From Nitrososphaerota archaeon (GTDB lineage Archaea; Thermoproteota; Nitrososphaeria; Nitrososphaerales; Gagatemarchaeaceae): a stretch of 64,000 nt of DNA. Below the pieces are notes generated by a model, which made no database searches, was not told where the DNA came from, and saw only the letters and a list, made by a program, of their open reading frames with translations. Location of the stretch: the NCBI GenBank assembly GCA_027887005.1, contig JAPCJI010000003.1:148003-212002 (forward strand), written 5' to 3'. A program made the position numbers and the translations under genes. Positions 37,091 through 45,700 of this stretch are shown here, piece after piece; positions within the stretch are counted from its first letter, which is position 1; the number at the start of each line of letters is the position of its first letter.

Positions 37091-37355
37091 GCCGACGGTG
37101 CGAAGGAGCGAGGCGGAGTACTTGCAACGAGAGAAACTCCTGGAGTCGATATTGGAAACGGCTCACAAGTTCGGTTGGGATCTGCTGGAGTTCAGAATCG
37201 AATGGGCTTGTGGGTGTCGAGCACTGAGGAGGGGGACCTCCTTCTACATCGAGCCCTGTCGTAAGGATTGCTGCGAGATAGATCCGACTGTCGTGACCCG
37301 ACCAAAGAAATGGAGCCAGCGAATCATCTCGGTAGCCGGCTCGGGGGAAACTTGA
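37083..37355 (+). CDS. Small Cys-containing protein, unknown function
   Basis: I do not recognise this 90-residue protein. It has a helical N-terminus (EAEYLQREKLLESILETAHKFG) and a middle with CGCRALRRG and CRKDCC, five cysteines that could bind a metal. The stop overlaps the ATG of the second recombinase (TGATG), so the two are co-translated from the AbrB-facing promoter. It may be a recombination directionality factor or accessory DNA-binding protein; this is a guess from position. Confidence 0.6.
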   Translation: MGMPTVRRSEAEYLQREKLLESILETAHKFGWDLLEFRIEWACGCRALRRGTSFYIEPCRKDCCEIDPTVVTRPKKWSQRIISVAGSGET

Positions 37356-38560
37356 TGGAGCCCACCCTTCGAATGTCATCCACTAGAACTAATGTTGTCC
37401 AAGATATGCCCAGTCGGCCTAGACCTCCAGAGCCTGATTTCATTAAAAAGCTTGGCGTCGAGGGCTGGCACAGTACATCTCGTCCTGTCGACAGGCTACT
37501 TGCCCATCTGGCCCGGAAGAGCAGGAGCGAAGCTACCAGACGGAACTACCTCTGGCATGTCTACTCTCTCTGTGAGGCGACGGGCAAACGGCCCGAAGAA
37601 CTAGTGCGCCTGAACAGGACGGTTGCCGAGAGAGTGGTCCAAGGGCATACTGACTCCATGAACCAATCTTCCCCAACGTACGCAAACGCCGGGATAATCA
37701 GCCTGAGCGCCTTCTTCGGATGCAATGGGTACAAGCATTTCCGGGCCCTGGAACTCGAACGATACCACGTCCCCCGAAGGCTCAGAGTCAGACCAGAATA
37801 TGTTCCCACGAAAGGAGAGGTGTACAGGATGGCGGATTCTGCGGGGTCCCTTCGAAATAGGGCGCTTGTCCTTACGATGTTCAGCAGCGGGTTCAGGAAT
37901 TCTACCGTGAGAGCCCTTCTCGTCCAGGACGTGATAAAGGAAATTGAGAGGGGAATCCCGAACATTCGACTTCCTTGCTATCTAGGCATGAAGAAGGTGG
38001 TCCCGAATGGGTGCAAGGGGTCGATAGAGTACTACTCTTTCACTTGCGATGAAGCAACTGTCGCTTTGAGGCTCTACTTGGGCGAGAGAATTCGGAAGAA
38101 CGGCGAAGTCAAAGGAGAGGAGCCGCTGTTCGCCTCCCTGTACAACCAGGTTCCGAAAGAGGAAAGGCAGTGGAAAGTCATGTCCGCAGGGGAACTCCAG
38201 GTCGTAGTCAAGGGAGCGGCGAGAAAAGCCGGCCTTGCCGAGTGGCACTCCGTGTACCCTCACTGCCTGCGGAAGTCGTACGAGACGATTCTACACACGC
38301 AACTCCTCGACGGAAGCAACATGGAAGTCAAGGTGCAGGAAGTATTCATGGGACACGTCCTGCCCAGGTCACAAGACAACTACTTTGACAGAAGCAAGAC
38401 GGAATGGATGCGAATTCAGTATTCGAAGTTGAATTTCGGGCGTATCCTCATCACGGACAAGTTCGCCGTCTTGAGGATGGCTGTGGCGAGGGCGTTCGAA
38501 GGAACCGATCTGGACCCGGAACAACTCATCCTGGAATATGCGAAGAAGTACTCCGGATGA
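37355..38560 (+). CDS. Tyrosine recombinase, second copy
   Basis: The protein is about 401 residues from the ATG at 37355, which overlaps the stop of the small gene before it. Catalytic features are Arg in SSGFRNSTVRALLV (about residue 182), HCLRKSYE (HxxR, about residue 307), MGHVLPRSQ (about residue 333) and the nucleophile in DNYFDRSK (about residue 345). The core-binding domain is at residues 40-150. The RNST-RAL string and the GH-LPxSQD-YFDR string are shared with the third recombinase at 38576, so these two are close paralogues and differ from the integrase at 35431. Confidence 0.85.
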   Translation: MEPTLRMSSTRTNVVQDMPSRPRPPEPDFIKKLGVEGWHSTSRPVDRLLAHLARKSRSEATRRNYLWHVYSLCEATGKRPEELVRLNRTVAERVVQGHTDSMNQSSPTYANAGIISLSAFFGCNGYKHFRALELERYHVPRRLRVRPEYVPTKGEVYRMADSAGSLRNRALVLTMFSSGFRNSTVRALLVQDVIKEIERGIPNIRLPCYLGMKKVVPNGCKGSIEYYSFTCDEATVALRLYLGERIRKNGEVKGEEPLFASLYNQVPKEERQWKVMSAGELQVVVKGAARKAGLAEWHSVYPHCLRKSYETILHTQLLDGSNMEVKVQEVFMGHVLPRSQDNYFDRSKTEWMRIQYSKLNFGRILITDKFAVLRMAVARAFEGTDLDPEQLILEYAKKYSG

Positions 38561-38575
38561 GTGAATTCTGGGTCG

Positions 38576-40114
38576 TCAGTCCAAATTGGGCCGACTGACG
38601 ACGAGGCCACCGTCTCCGAGCTCAAACACTGGCTCCCAGCCGTCAAACAAGTAAGAATTCAGCTCTGCGCGCTTGATGAACTTGCGTTCTCGCACGATCC
38701 CTTTCCTCTTATCGCTGATGACCTTTCGAAGATGTTTCTTCTGTTCGGAAGATGAGGGGTCCCGGCCTAATTCTGAGATTTGCCTAGATCTCTCGACTTC
38801 GAGGTTTACCCCCAGCTCTGCGGCAAGACGCCTGACAAGCCTCGCCTCTGGGTCCAAGCTTCCTTCCAAGCGCTCGAACACAATCCTGAGATGCTCGGGA
38901 TTGCGGTCGAAGTATGAGTCCTGTGACCCCGGGAGCTTGTGCCCTGCAAAGTAGAATTGATAGGCGGGATCGAGGCTGAAGTCGCTTGGCTGGTTCGCCA
39001 AGAACATCGTGAAGGTATGCCTGAGACTGTGCGGATGAACCGCCTTCCATCTGCTGAGGCCAGCCCGTCTCGCCGATTCCTTCACGACATGCTGAACCTC
39101 TCCTCGGCTCATGGTAGCCCTGTTCCTCCGTCGACGGTCCTTTATTCGAGTCCACTGAGATGAGAACAGTGGGTCTTCGTCTTGGATTGGGCCGAACGCG
39201 GCGACTCGGTCTTCGAGATACTCCCTGAGAACTTCTGTGACAATCGACAGTGCGAAAGTCTCGTACTCCAATCGACCCTTCGCGGCACAGGGCACATACT
39301 GCTTCATCTTCTCGCGGATTGGTATCATTAGCGTCCGTACACCTCGTTCGAACTCATCCCTGATGTCGCCATATCTGAGAGCCCGGAACGTGGAATTCCG
39401 CGGGCCTGCGAGCCCAAGAAAGAGCACCATTGCCCGGTTCCGGGAGCGGCGAGGCCAGGCATCCGCCATGCGGAGCAACTCCTCCACGGTGGGGACGTAC
39501 TCGTCCCTGGTCCTCGAACGGGAGGGAACGGAAAGACTGGGGATGTCCAGCACCATTCCATTGGCAGCGAAGAATGTTTTCAACCAGATTGTGGGTTGAT
39601 TCGCGGACCGCGGTCTTCCGCCTAAGTCGTTGAGCTCCTTTCTGAACTCGAGGAGGGCGGCCTTGACTTCATCTTCAGGCCTTTCAACAAGTTGGTCTGG
39701 GTCCATGCCGGTTCTACTACATAACCTGCAGACCGTCCCACAGATGTGCTCCTTCGAAGCTTCGCTGTCGGACCGATACATCTCCAGTCGCTCCAGGAGT
39801 CTGTTCACACTGACGTACTTGCTCTTCCATCGTTTGTGGCCGTTTCCGAGGTCGTTGATTGTAATGCCGAGGCGTTCCTTCCATTTCGACATCCCAAAAT
39901 CGGGGTCAGTGATACTTGGATATCCTGAAATGCGTAACTGGGGTTGGGTTGTTGTCCTAATAGGGACAACCGTGGTTGCGCTTTTCGTTCGCCCCGATTG
40001 CCTAACTTCTCCTTTTTCGGCTACTTGGAAGGCGTCTGGAGTCCCAAACGTCTCGTCAACCTTCCCTTGGTTACTCGTCAGCCCGCTCACTCTTCTCTTC
40101 ATCCATGGCTGCAA
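38576..40114 (-). CDS. Tyrosine recombinase, third copy, with long N- and C-terminal extensions
   Basis: The protein is 512 residues. Catalytic residues are Arg in LAGPRNSTFRALRY (about residue 245), HPHSLRHTF (HxxR, about residue 372), FAGHKLPGSQ (about residue 397) and Tyr in DSYFDRNPEHL (about residue 407). A roughly 90-residue basic N-terminal region and a 100-residue C-terminal tail surround the usual two domains. It converges with the second recombinase, with 15 bases between stops. The sequence signature RNSTFRAL and GHKLPGSQDSYFDRN match its neighbour. It could be an invertase or cassette recombinase rather than the element's integrase. Confidence 0.85.
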   Translation of the reverse strand: MQPWMKRRVSGLTSNQGKVDETFGTPDAFQVAEKGEVRQSGRTKSATTVVPIRTTTQPQLRISGYPSITDPDFGMSKWKERLGITINDLGNGHKRWKSKYVSVNRLLERLEMYRSDSEASKEHICGTVCRLCSRTGMDPDQLVERPEDEVKAALLEFRKELNDLGGRPRSANQPTIWLKTFFAANGMVLDIPSLSVPSRSRTRDEYVPTVEELLRMADAWPRRSRNRAMVLFLGLAGPRNSTFRALRYGDIRDEFERGVRTLMIPIREKMKQYVPCAAKGRLEYETFALSIVTEVLREYLEDRVAAFGPIQDEDPLFSSQWTRIKDRRRRNRATMSRGEVQHVVKESARRAGLSRWKAVHPHSLRHTFTMFLANQPSDFSLDPAYQFYFAGHKLPGSQDSYFDRNPEHLRIVFERLEGSLDPEARLVRRLAAELGVNLEVERSRQISELGRDPSSSEQKKHLRKVISDKRKGIVRERKFIKRAELNSYLFDGWEPVFELGDGGLVVSRPNLD

Positions 40115-40420
40115 TCATCTTGAGGAGTTGCATTCTCCATGCAGGAATGAGGTCGCTGGCCTTGCCCAGATGTTCCTCCTCCGGAGAAACGGTCGACTGT
40201 TCACTCAACTTGTTGGCCTTGCCTCAAGCACTCCCATATGGAAGGGCTCGATTCACGAAAACTACCCTCACCTCGCATCATGTCCCATGACATGAAGGAT
40301 CGGTTCAATTCCTCCCAAATAAGTCTCGACAAGTAATTGGAAATTTGGCAAGATATCGGGTTGTCCAACAGGCGGTTCACTGTTTCGTCTATCTGGAATT
40401 AGTCAAGTGTTGGATAGCAG

Positions 40421-40597
40421 ATGGCAGAACCGGGACGTTCCTCGAACGCCATCGTTGAGGCAGGTGCTAGCGTGCTAGAGTTGATGCGGAGACTCGAGAA
40501 CCTGATGATTCTTTATAGCCACGGGAATCACACGGGTCAGACGGCGAAGGAAGTCCACGACCGCTTCAGAAAGCGATCGTCTGACCCGTCTCAGTAG
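40421..40597 (+). CDS. Short helical protein of 58 residues
   Basis: The ATG at 40421 opens a 58-codon frame ending at TAG 40595. The product has a helix (AIVEAGASVLELMRRLENLMILY) and a polar, basic end (AKEVHDRFRKRSS). It has no recognisable family. It lies alone in the 590-base gap between the third recombinase and vsr. Its 3' part coincides with an 11-bp inverted repeat, which leaves open that the region is a structured or regulatory site instead. Confidence 0.4.
   Translation: MAEPGRSSNAIVEAGASVLELMRRLENLMILYSHGNHTGQTAKEVHDRFRKRSSDPSQ
40533..40588. repeat. Perfect 11-bp inverted repeat
   Basis: CGGGTCAGACG at 40533-40543 is repeated in reverse as CGTCTGACCCG at 40578-40588, with a 34-base spacer. 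It is upstream of vsr, within the end of a short frame. It could be a recombination site, an operator or an RNA stem. Confidence 0.7.
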
Positions 40598-40706
40598 GCT
40601 GTAATGTTCGTCGATGAGGTGAGGGGCTCCTCACGACAGCTCGAAACGAAGAGAGGAGGCTGCGGCAACACTTAACTCGAGGCATGAAAGAACACCTCTT
40701 CCGTCC

Positions 40707-41147
40707 ATGCCACCGGTACGACTCCGAACGCCGAAGGCGCGTTCCATTCTGATGTCCAAGGTAAGACACTCCGGGACTACACCGGAACTCGTGGTTCGTG
40801 AGGTTCTCGACAATTGTGGCATCGCGTATAGAGTAGGCGAACGTGACTTGCCAGGCAGTCCAGACATTTCGAGTTCAGAAGACGGGTGGGTTGTGTTCGT
40901 CAATGGGTGTTTCTGGCACTATCATCGAGGCTGTTCGAGAGGGAGCATGCCAAAGTCGAATCGCTCATATTGGTCGAAGAAGCTAAAGGAGAACCGTCGG
41001 CGCGACGCCAAGAATCTCAAACTGACGAAGGCGTTGGGCCTTACTCCAATTGTCGTATGGGAATGCAGCCTTGCCGACCGGTCGGGTCTTGAGAAGGATC
41101 TGATTAGAGCAATAGGTGATGTCGTGAAGCGGAGATACCAACCGTGA
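40707..41147 (+). CDS. vsr: Very short patch repair (Vsr) endonuclease
   Basis: The protein is 146 residues, the usual size. It shows RSILMSKVRHSGTTPELVVREVL at the N-terminus, then YRVGERDLPGSPDI with the metal Asp (D53), VFVNGCFWHYHRGC (catalytic/structural His71, His73 and zinc Cys residues), and RRDAKNLKLTKALGLTPIVVWECS. Vsr nicks at T:G mismatches produced when 5-methylcytosine deaminates, protecting sites of a partner methylase. The stop overlaps the GTG of the cytosine methylase gene, matching that role. In archaeal and bacterial restriction loci Vsr-like enzymes can also be the restriction nuclease itself. Confidence 0.93.
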   Translation: MPPVRLRTPKARSILMSKVRHSGTTPELVVREVLDNCGIAYRVGERDLPGSPDISSSEDGWVVFVNGCFWHYHRGCSRGSMPKSNRSYWSKKLKENRRRDAKNLKLTKALGLTPIVVWECSLADRSGLEKDLIRAIGDVVKRRYQP

Positions 41148-42307
41148 GACCCGTTCTCCTCCAAACAGGGGAAGAAAGTGACTACGACTGCGAGAAGGGG
41201 ATTCGATTCGACGATTGGGCCTATTTGAGGCTCAAACGACGGCTGAATGACGATTTCCCCCGCAAATTACGGACGGTGGACCTTTTCTCTGGGGTCGGGT
41301 CCCTCACCCTCGGGGTCTGGGAGGCGGCTCGAAGACATCATCATGGTCTCAAACCCTTGGCAGTTGATGTCGACACTCGACCACTCAGAGTGTACGCTCA
41401 CAACTTTCCACAGGCCGAGGTTGTGGCACAGGACTTGACGGCGATGCTGGACGGTGAACTCAATTCGCGGCCTACTGAAAGAGAGAAGCGTTTCATTCGA
41501 TATGTCGGTCCGATTTGGACTTTGCTTTCGGGAAGTCCGTGCCAAGGTTTCTGTCCCTTGAACAACTACACGAGGGGAAGGGACCGCAGAAACCGCCTGT
41601 ACCTGCGTGCGACTAGATTGGCGGAGCTGGCTCAACCGACGAACCTCCTATTTGAGAACATCCCTGATGTAGTTAATGGAGACATCGACGTCGTGGAGCT
41701 TACAACTGCCACTCTACGCGAGCAAGGATATCATGTGGACAGCGGTACGATCGATCTAGCAGAAATGGGCCTCCCCCAACACCGGAGACGTCATGTGGTC
41801 GTAGCGTCGCTCAATGCGTCACCATCAATTCCGAGGGTGATCTCCAAGTACAAAGTGAAGAATCCTCGCACGGTGAAGTGGGCAATCGCGGATTTGGAGT
41901 CCAAGTGCCCATCTTCTAGCTTCGATACTCCTTCAGAACTTTCGCCGGAGAACAGGGGTCGAATTAGGTACTTGCATCGGAATGGCGAGTACGACCTGCC
42001 TGATTCGAAGCGCCCGAGGTGCCATAGGAATGGAAACCATTCGTATGGGTCGATGTACGGAAGATTGCATTACGACCTTCCAGCCCAGACGATCACAAGC
42101 GGGTTCACGTCGCCGGGACAGGGCAGGTTCGTACATCCTTCTCATGAGAGAACTCTGACGCCACACGAGGCTGCGCGCCTTCAGTTCTTTCCTGATTTCT
42201 TCGATTTCACACCAGCGCCGAACCGTTCGGCTTTGAAGGAAATGATAGGAAACGCGGCCCCGATGAAGTTGTCTTATGCCTTCGCCATGGAATATTTCAT
42301 GGGCTAA
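41144..42307 (+). CDS. dcm: DNA (cytosine-5-)-methyltransferase
   Basis: The protein is 387 residues with all key motifs: I in VDLFSGVGSLTLG (about residue 43), IV with the catalytic Cys in SGSPCQGFCPLNN (about residue 131), VI in LLFENIPDV (about residue 169), VIII in MGLPQHRRRHVVVAS (about residue 206), and IX/X in LTPHEAARLQFFPDFF and KEMIGNAAPMKLSYAFA. The target recognition domain lies between VIII and IX (about 220-320). It overlaps vsr by 4 bases and precedes the GHKL gene by 45. It modifies one strand-symmetric cytosine site; the site is unknown. Motif IV is followed by FCPLNN, slightly unusual. Confidence 0.95.
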   Translation: MRPVLLQTGEESDYDCEKGIRFDDWAYLRLKRRLNDDFPRKLRTVDLFSGVGSLTLGVWEAARRHHHGLKPLAVDVDTRPLRVYAHNFPQAEVVAQDLTAMLDGELNSRPTEREKRFIRYVGPIWTLLSGSPCQGFCPLNNYTRGRDRRNRLYLRATRLAELAQPTNLLFENIPDVVNGDIDVVELTTATLREQGYHVDSGTIDLAEMGLPQHRRRHVVVASLNASPSIPRVISKYKVKNPRTVKWAIADLESKCPSSSFDTPSELSPENRGRIRYLHRNGEYDLPDSKRPRCHRNGNHSYGSMYGRLHYDLPAQTITSGFTSPGQGRFVHPSHERTLTPHEAARLQFFPDFFDFTPAPNRSALKEMIGNAAPMKLSYAFAMEYFMG

Positions 42308-42352
42308 GGCTAATACGCGGTCTCAGAACCACTAGCCGAGGTAAAACCTGCC

Positions 42353-44515
42353 TTGAAGAGTGAGTCTGGAATAGGTAAGGAAGCCCTAGTTTCTGGGAAG
42401 CTAAAATTCACAGTAGATTCCTCTCTGCTTCGCGAATTAGGCGAGCGACTCATCGGCAAGCCTTTCATCGCCCTTGCTGAGCTGGTAAAGAACAGCTACG
42501 ACGCCGACGCGACCTGGATTAGAATTGATTTGGATCTGGCTAAGAGCGTTATTGTAGTTTCCGACAACGGGCAGGGGATGACTTTCGGGGAGTTCCAGGA
42601 CTTCTGGATGAGAGTGGGGTCGACGCACAAGCGAAAACAGCGGGTATCGAGAAGGTTGGGCAGGCCGATGACTGGATACAAGGGTGTAGGGCGGCTTGCT
42701 GTCCAGTTCCTTTCGAAGAAATTGGAGATACGCACAACGTCTGAGCAGAATTTGAAGACCCGCTTGACCGCGCGGGTGTCCTGGGAAGAGGCTGTTACAG
42801 CTGGCAAGCTGACGGAAGCCTCCGTCGAGTATGAACTTGAGACCTCAGGTGAAGGGTTCGCGAAAGGAACAACGTTGATTCTATCAGAGTTGAAGCAGGA
42901 TTGGACTCCGGATCGCGTCCAAGACCTGGCTTCCGAGATCTGGCAGCTCCAGCCACCTTATTCCATTTCCCCTATCACACCGGAGCAGGAGAAAGAGACA
43001 TTCAGAATACTTCTCCGATCTCAGGCAAAGGAAATCGAAACTTCGTTCAAGCAGCGGCTTAGTGCTATCGAAGATATTTGGCACGCCCGCGTTGAAGGGA
43101 AGAACGACAATGGGACGGTGACATTGGCCCTCACCTTCGCTGGTGAATCGGAGCCCAAAGTGATTAGATACACAATCCCCGATTGCGTGCTGAGGAATGG
43201 TGAGTTCGACGTTAAGATCTATCTCCTCACACGCCGACAACCCCAAGGCATCAAGGTTGGGGAGGCTCGCGATTACCTTTCGAGGTTCGGAGGCGTTCAC
43301 GTTTACGACGCCGGGTTCCACTTACCCTACTATGGAGGATCTTCAAACGACTGGTTGGGAATAGAGGTCGACCATTCCCATCGGCTTTCGCTCTCGAAGC
43401 TCTTGCCTACCGAACTGCAGGTTCAAGAGGGGCTCAGTTTTCTTCCCACAAATTCTCGCCTCCTTGGCCTTGTGAGAGTTGAGACGATCAAGGAACCAAG
43501 CCTGAACATCGTCATAACGAGAGACAAGTTCCAAGACGGCCCAGCCTTGAACAATCTGGTCTACATGGTCAGATGGGCCCTCGATTTCTACTCGATGGAG
43601 GAGGCGAAGAGAAACCTCGCCGAAGCAGCCGAAGGGCAGGAAATCGCGCCTGCCAAGTTCTTGAAAATCCAAGACGTCCTCACCAAGTACAAGAGCGAAC
43701 TGACCGAAAGTCAGTACATTCGGATTGAGAAGGACCTAAGAGAGGTTTCTGCGCAAGTCGAGAGCGAAGCCGAGACTATGGCAAAGAGGGTCGGACTCAT
43801 GGGATCTCTCGCAACAGCTGGAATTTCTACCGTAGCCACTCAGCATGAACTTAGGCAGCAATTCGAGAAAGTGGACAATGTCATCAGGCGGTTGGATAAG
43901 ATAAGAGTAGAGGATCCATCGACACAGAAGGAAATCACGGAGTTGAGAGAGGAGCTGAGCAGATGGGTGGCAAGAGCCAAAGCAACGAACGCTCTGTTCT
44001 CCTTCTTGCAGGACCCTCAAAACGCGGAATCTAGGGAGCGATACAGACTCGGGAGGATGGTAGAAGCGGTGACTTCACAGGTAGCATCTTTCGCCCGATC
44101 TACCAGAATCACCAATGAGGGTCTCAACGGCGAACTGCTATTGCCCAAGGGATCCCTGGCAGAATGGAGTTCCATTTTCCAGAATGTGCTATTCAATGCC
44201 TTCAACGCTACGTCCGACTCACAGGTGAAAAGAGTGAACTTCAGCTCTCAAGTTCGAGGCGGCAATCGCACCGTTCTCGTGCAGGACACGGGTGTCGGCA
44301 TGGACCTTTCCCGTGCCGAAAAGTTCTTCGAACCGTTCGTTCGAGAAGTCAAGGTCTCCCCGGAGAGGCAGGCTCTCGGCTACGGCGGGACGGGATTGGG
44401 GCTGACTATCGTAAGAATGATAGCGACGAACCTTGGATGTCAAGTCGGCTTCGTTCCACCAGGCAAAGGATACAAGACGGCTTTCGCGTTGAGATGGAGC
44501 GAATCATATGACTGA
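42353..44515 (+). CDS. Double-GHKL ATPase with histidine-kinase-like core
   Basis: The protein is 720 residues. The N-terminal Hsp90/MutL/MORC-type ATPase domain has the N-box LAELVKNSYDAD (Glu43, Asn47), DNGQGM (Asp71) and GYKGVGRLA (108-116). A middle region (about 120-440) of S5-like and beta-rich sequence follows. Then comes a helical segment with ATQHELRQQF (His498), placed like a dimerisation phospho-acceptor, and a second ATPase domain with FQNVLFNAFNA, DTGVGM (about 645) and GYGGTGLGLTIVRMI (about 677-691). It overlaps the receiver-like gene by 8 bases. GHKL proteins of the MORC/MutL kind occur with cytosine methylases in restriction loci. Two ATPase domains plus a kinase-like H-box in one chain is unusual. 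Confidence 0.85.
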   Translation: MKSESGIGKEALVSGKLKFTVDSSLLRELGERLIGKPFIALAELVKNSYDADATWIRIDLDLAKSVIVVSDNGQGMTFGEFQDFWMRVGSTHKRKQRVSRRLGRPMTGYKGVGRLAVQFLSKKLEIRTTSEQNLKTRLTARVSWEEAVTAGKLTEASVEYELETSGEGFAKGTTLILSELKQDWTPDRVQDLASEIWQLQPPYSISPITPEQEKETFRILLRSQAKEIETSFKQRLSAIEDIWHARVEGKNDNGTVTLALTFAGESEPKVIRYTIPDCVLRNGEFDVKIYLLTRRQPQGIKVGEARDYLSRFGGVHVYDAGFHLPYYGGSSNDWLGIEVDHSHRLSLSKLLPTELQVQEGLSFLPTNSRLLGLVRVETIKEPSLNIVITRDKFQDGPALNNLVYMVRWALDFYSMEEAKRNLAEAAEGQEIAPAKFLKIQDVLTKYKSELTESQYIRIEKDLREVSAQVESEAETMAKRVGLMGSLATAGISTVATQHELRQQFEKVDNVIRRLDKIRVEDPSTQKEITELREELSRWVARAKATNALFSFLQDPQNAESRERYRLGRMVEAVTSQVASFARSTRITNEGLNGELLLPKGSLAEWSSIFQNVLFNAFNATSDSQVKRVNFSSQVRGGNRTVLVQDTGVGMDLSRAEKFFEPFVREVKVSPERQALGYGGTGLGLTIVRMIATNLGCQVGFVPPGKGYKTAFALRWSESYD

Positions 44516-45689
44516 CAGAATTCTTGTGTATGACAACGACGGCGATGCGAGTCGTAAGTACAAGGAACGAATGGATTCCGTAAGATCGGTGCGGGAAAAC
44601 TATCAAGTCGACGTGCTTTCGACTAAGGAATTCAAGAATCAACTCGATGGATTGAGAGAAAGGAGGAAGAGGCTCAGGGTTGGAAAGAGTGTGAGGTTCG
44701 AAGGGTTGGAGATTGACGGCGCGTCGATTTTCGTCGTCGATTACGATTTGTTCCAGGCTCTGTCGAATGAGGACGTCCCCACTGGAGAGGAGCTATGTTA
44801 TCTGGCCAGGTGTTTCTCCAATTGTGGCTTGCTCGTAGCGCTAAACCAATTCTGCAAATACGAAGAGAACGTCTTCGACCTCAGTCTGAGAGGACATCCG
44901 GAGTCTTTCGCCGACCTGAACGTGGGTGGCAGACAAATTGGGAATCCCGGCCTTTGGGGCGAAGACTCCGAATTCCGGCCTTGGTCCTGGCCTAATCTCA
45001 TACGCGCTCAGCAGTCCTTTGAAGTGAAGACGAAGATTATGCTTGAGGGCCTTGAAAATCCCATCGCCGAAGTCTTGGGAATGGAGGAGTTGGCCGAGAC
45101 AATGCCAGTCAACTTGACCAAATTTCTAGGACTCGAAGGCGGAAAAACTCTGGTGAGGAATTTCGTCGCCGAGTCGGCCAGCGGATTGAAGGGGAAAGAC
45201 AAGCCACCTTCGGACGAAATCGTGGCCCGAATCGCCGCGTCAAGGGTCTCGATCTGGTTGGAAGGATCGGTATCCCCCGGTCAGGACATCCTGATCGACG
45301 GGCCTCATCTTGTGTCCCGCTTCCCGAGTCTTCTGGCCGGAGAACCTGAAGACCCAGCCTCTTGGAATAAGACTGCTTCATTCGGCGACTACGACGAAAT
45401 CGGCATAAGAGATGCCAAGATCAAGACTTTCGAATTCCTAAATGACGAACTGCTTTCCAGACCGGCTTGGCTTTGGAGCCCTCTATCGAAGTCGAGGGAG
45501 ATTGTTGAGGTAGAACACCCTTGGGAGCGAAGGGCAACGACTCTGGCATTCGCGGAAGATACCAGCAAGTTCCACCCGAGAAGCGAATGTATTGAATATG
45601 AGGCCAATCTCGATTCGCCGTACGACACGAGATTCGCAAAGAGAGTCAGCGGTGTAGACTACAGGCCAGCCAACATGCTCCTAAGATAG
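44508..45689 (+). CDS. Receiver-like protein with novel C-terminal region
   Basis: The protein is 393 residues. The start ILVYDNDGDASRKY resembles the acidic pocket of response regulators. IFVVDYDLFQ has Asp78 at the place of the phosphorylated Asp, and LLVALNQF follows as a fourth strand. An insertion at 45-70 separates strand 2. No DNA-binding domain follows; residues 130-393 contain conserved-looking Trp/Pro stretches (WSWPNLIRAQQ, RPAWLWSPLSK) but no family I know. The 8-base overlap with the kinase-like gene argues that they act as a pair, with the receiver as the effector's switch. The receiver call is from motif shape and could be wrong. Confidence 0.6.
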   Translation: MTDRILVYDNDGDASRKYKERMDSVRSVRENYQVDVLSTKEFKNQLDGLRERRKRLRVGKSVRFEGLEIDGASIFVVDYDLFQALSNEDVPTGEELCYLARCFSNCGLLVALNQFCKYEENVFDLSLRGHPESFADLNVGGRQIGNPGLWGEDSEFRPWSWPNLIRAQQSFEVKTKIMLEGLENPIAEVLGMEELAETMPVNLTKFLGLEGGKTLVRNFVAESASGLKGKDKPPSDEIVARIAASRVSIWLEGSVSPGQDILIDGPHLVSRFPSLLAGEPEDPASWNKTASFGDYDEIGIRDAKIKTFEFLNDELLSRPAWLWSPLSKSREIVEVEHPWERRATTLAFAEDTSKFHPRSECIEYEANLDSPYDTRFAKRVSGVDYRPANMLLR

Positions 45690-45700
45690 GGAAGAACCAA

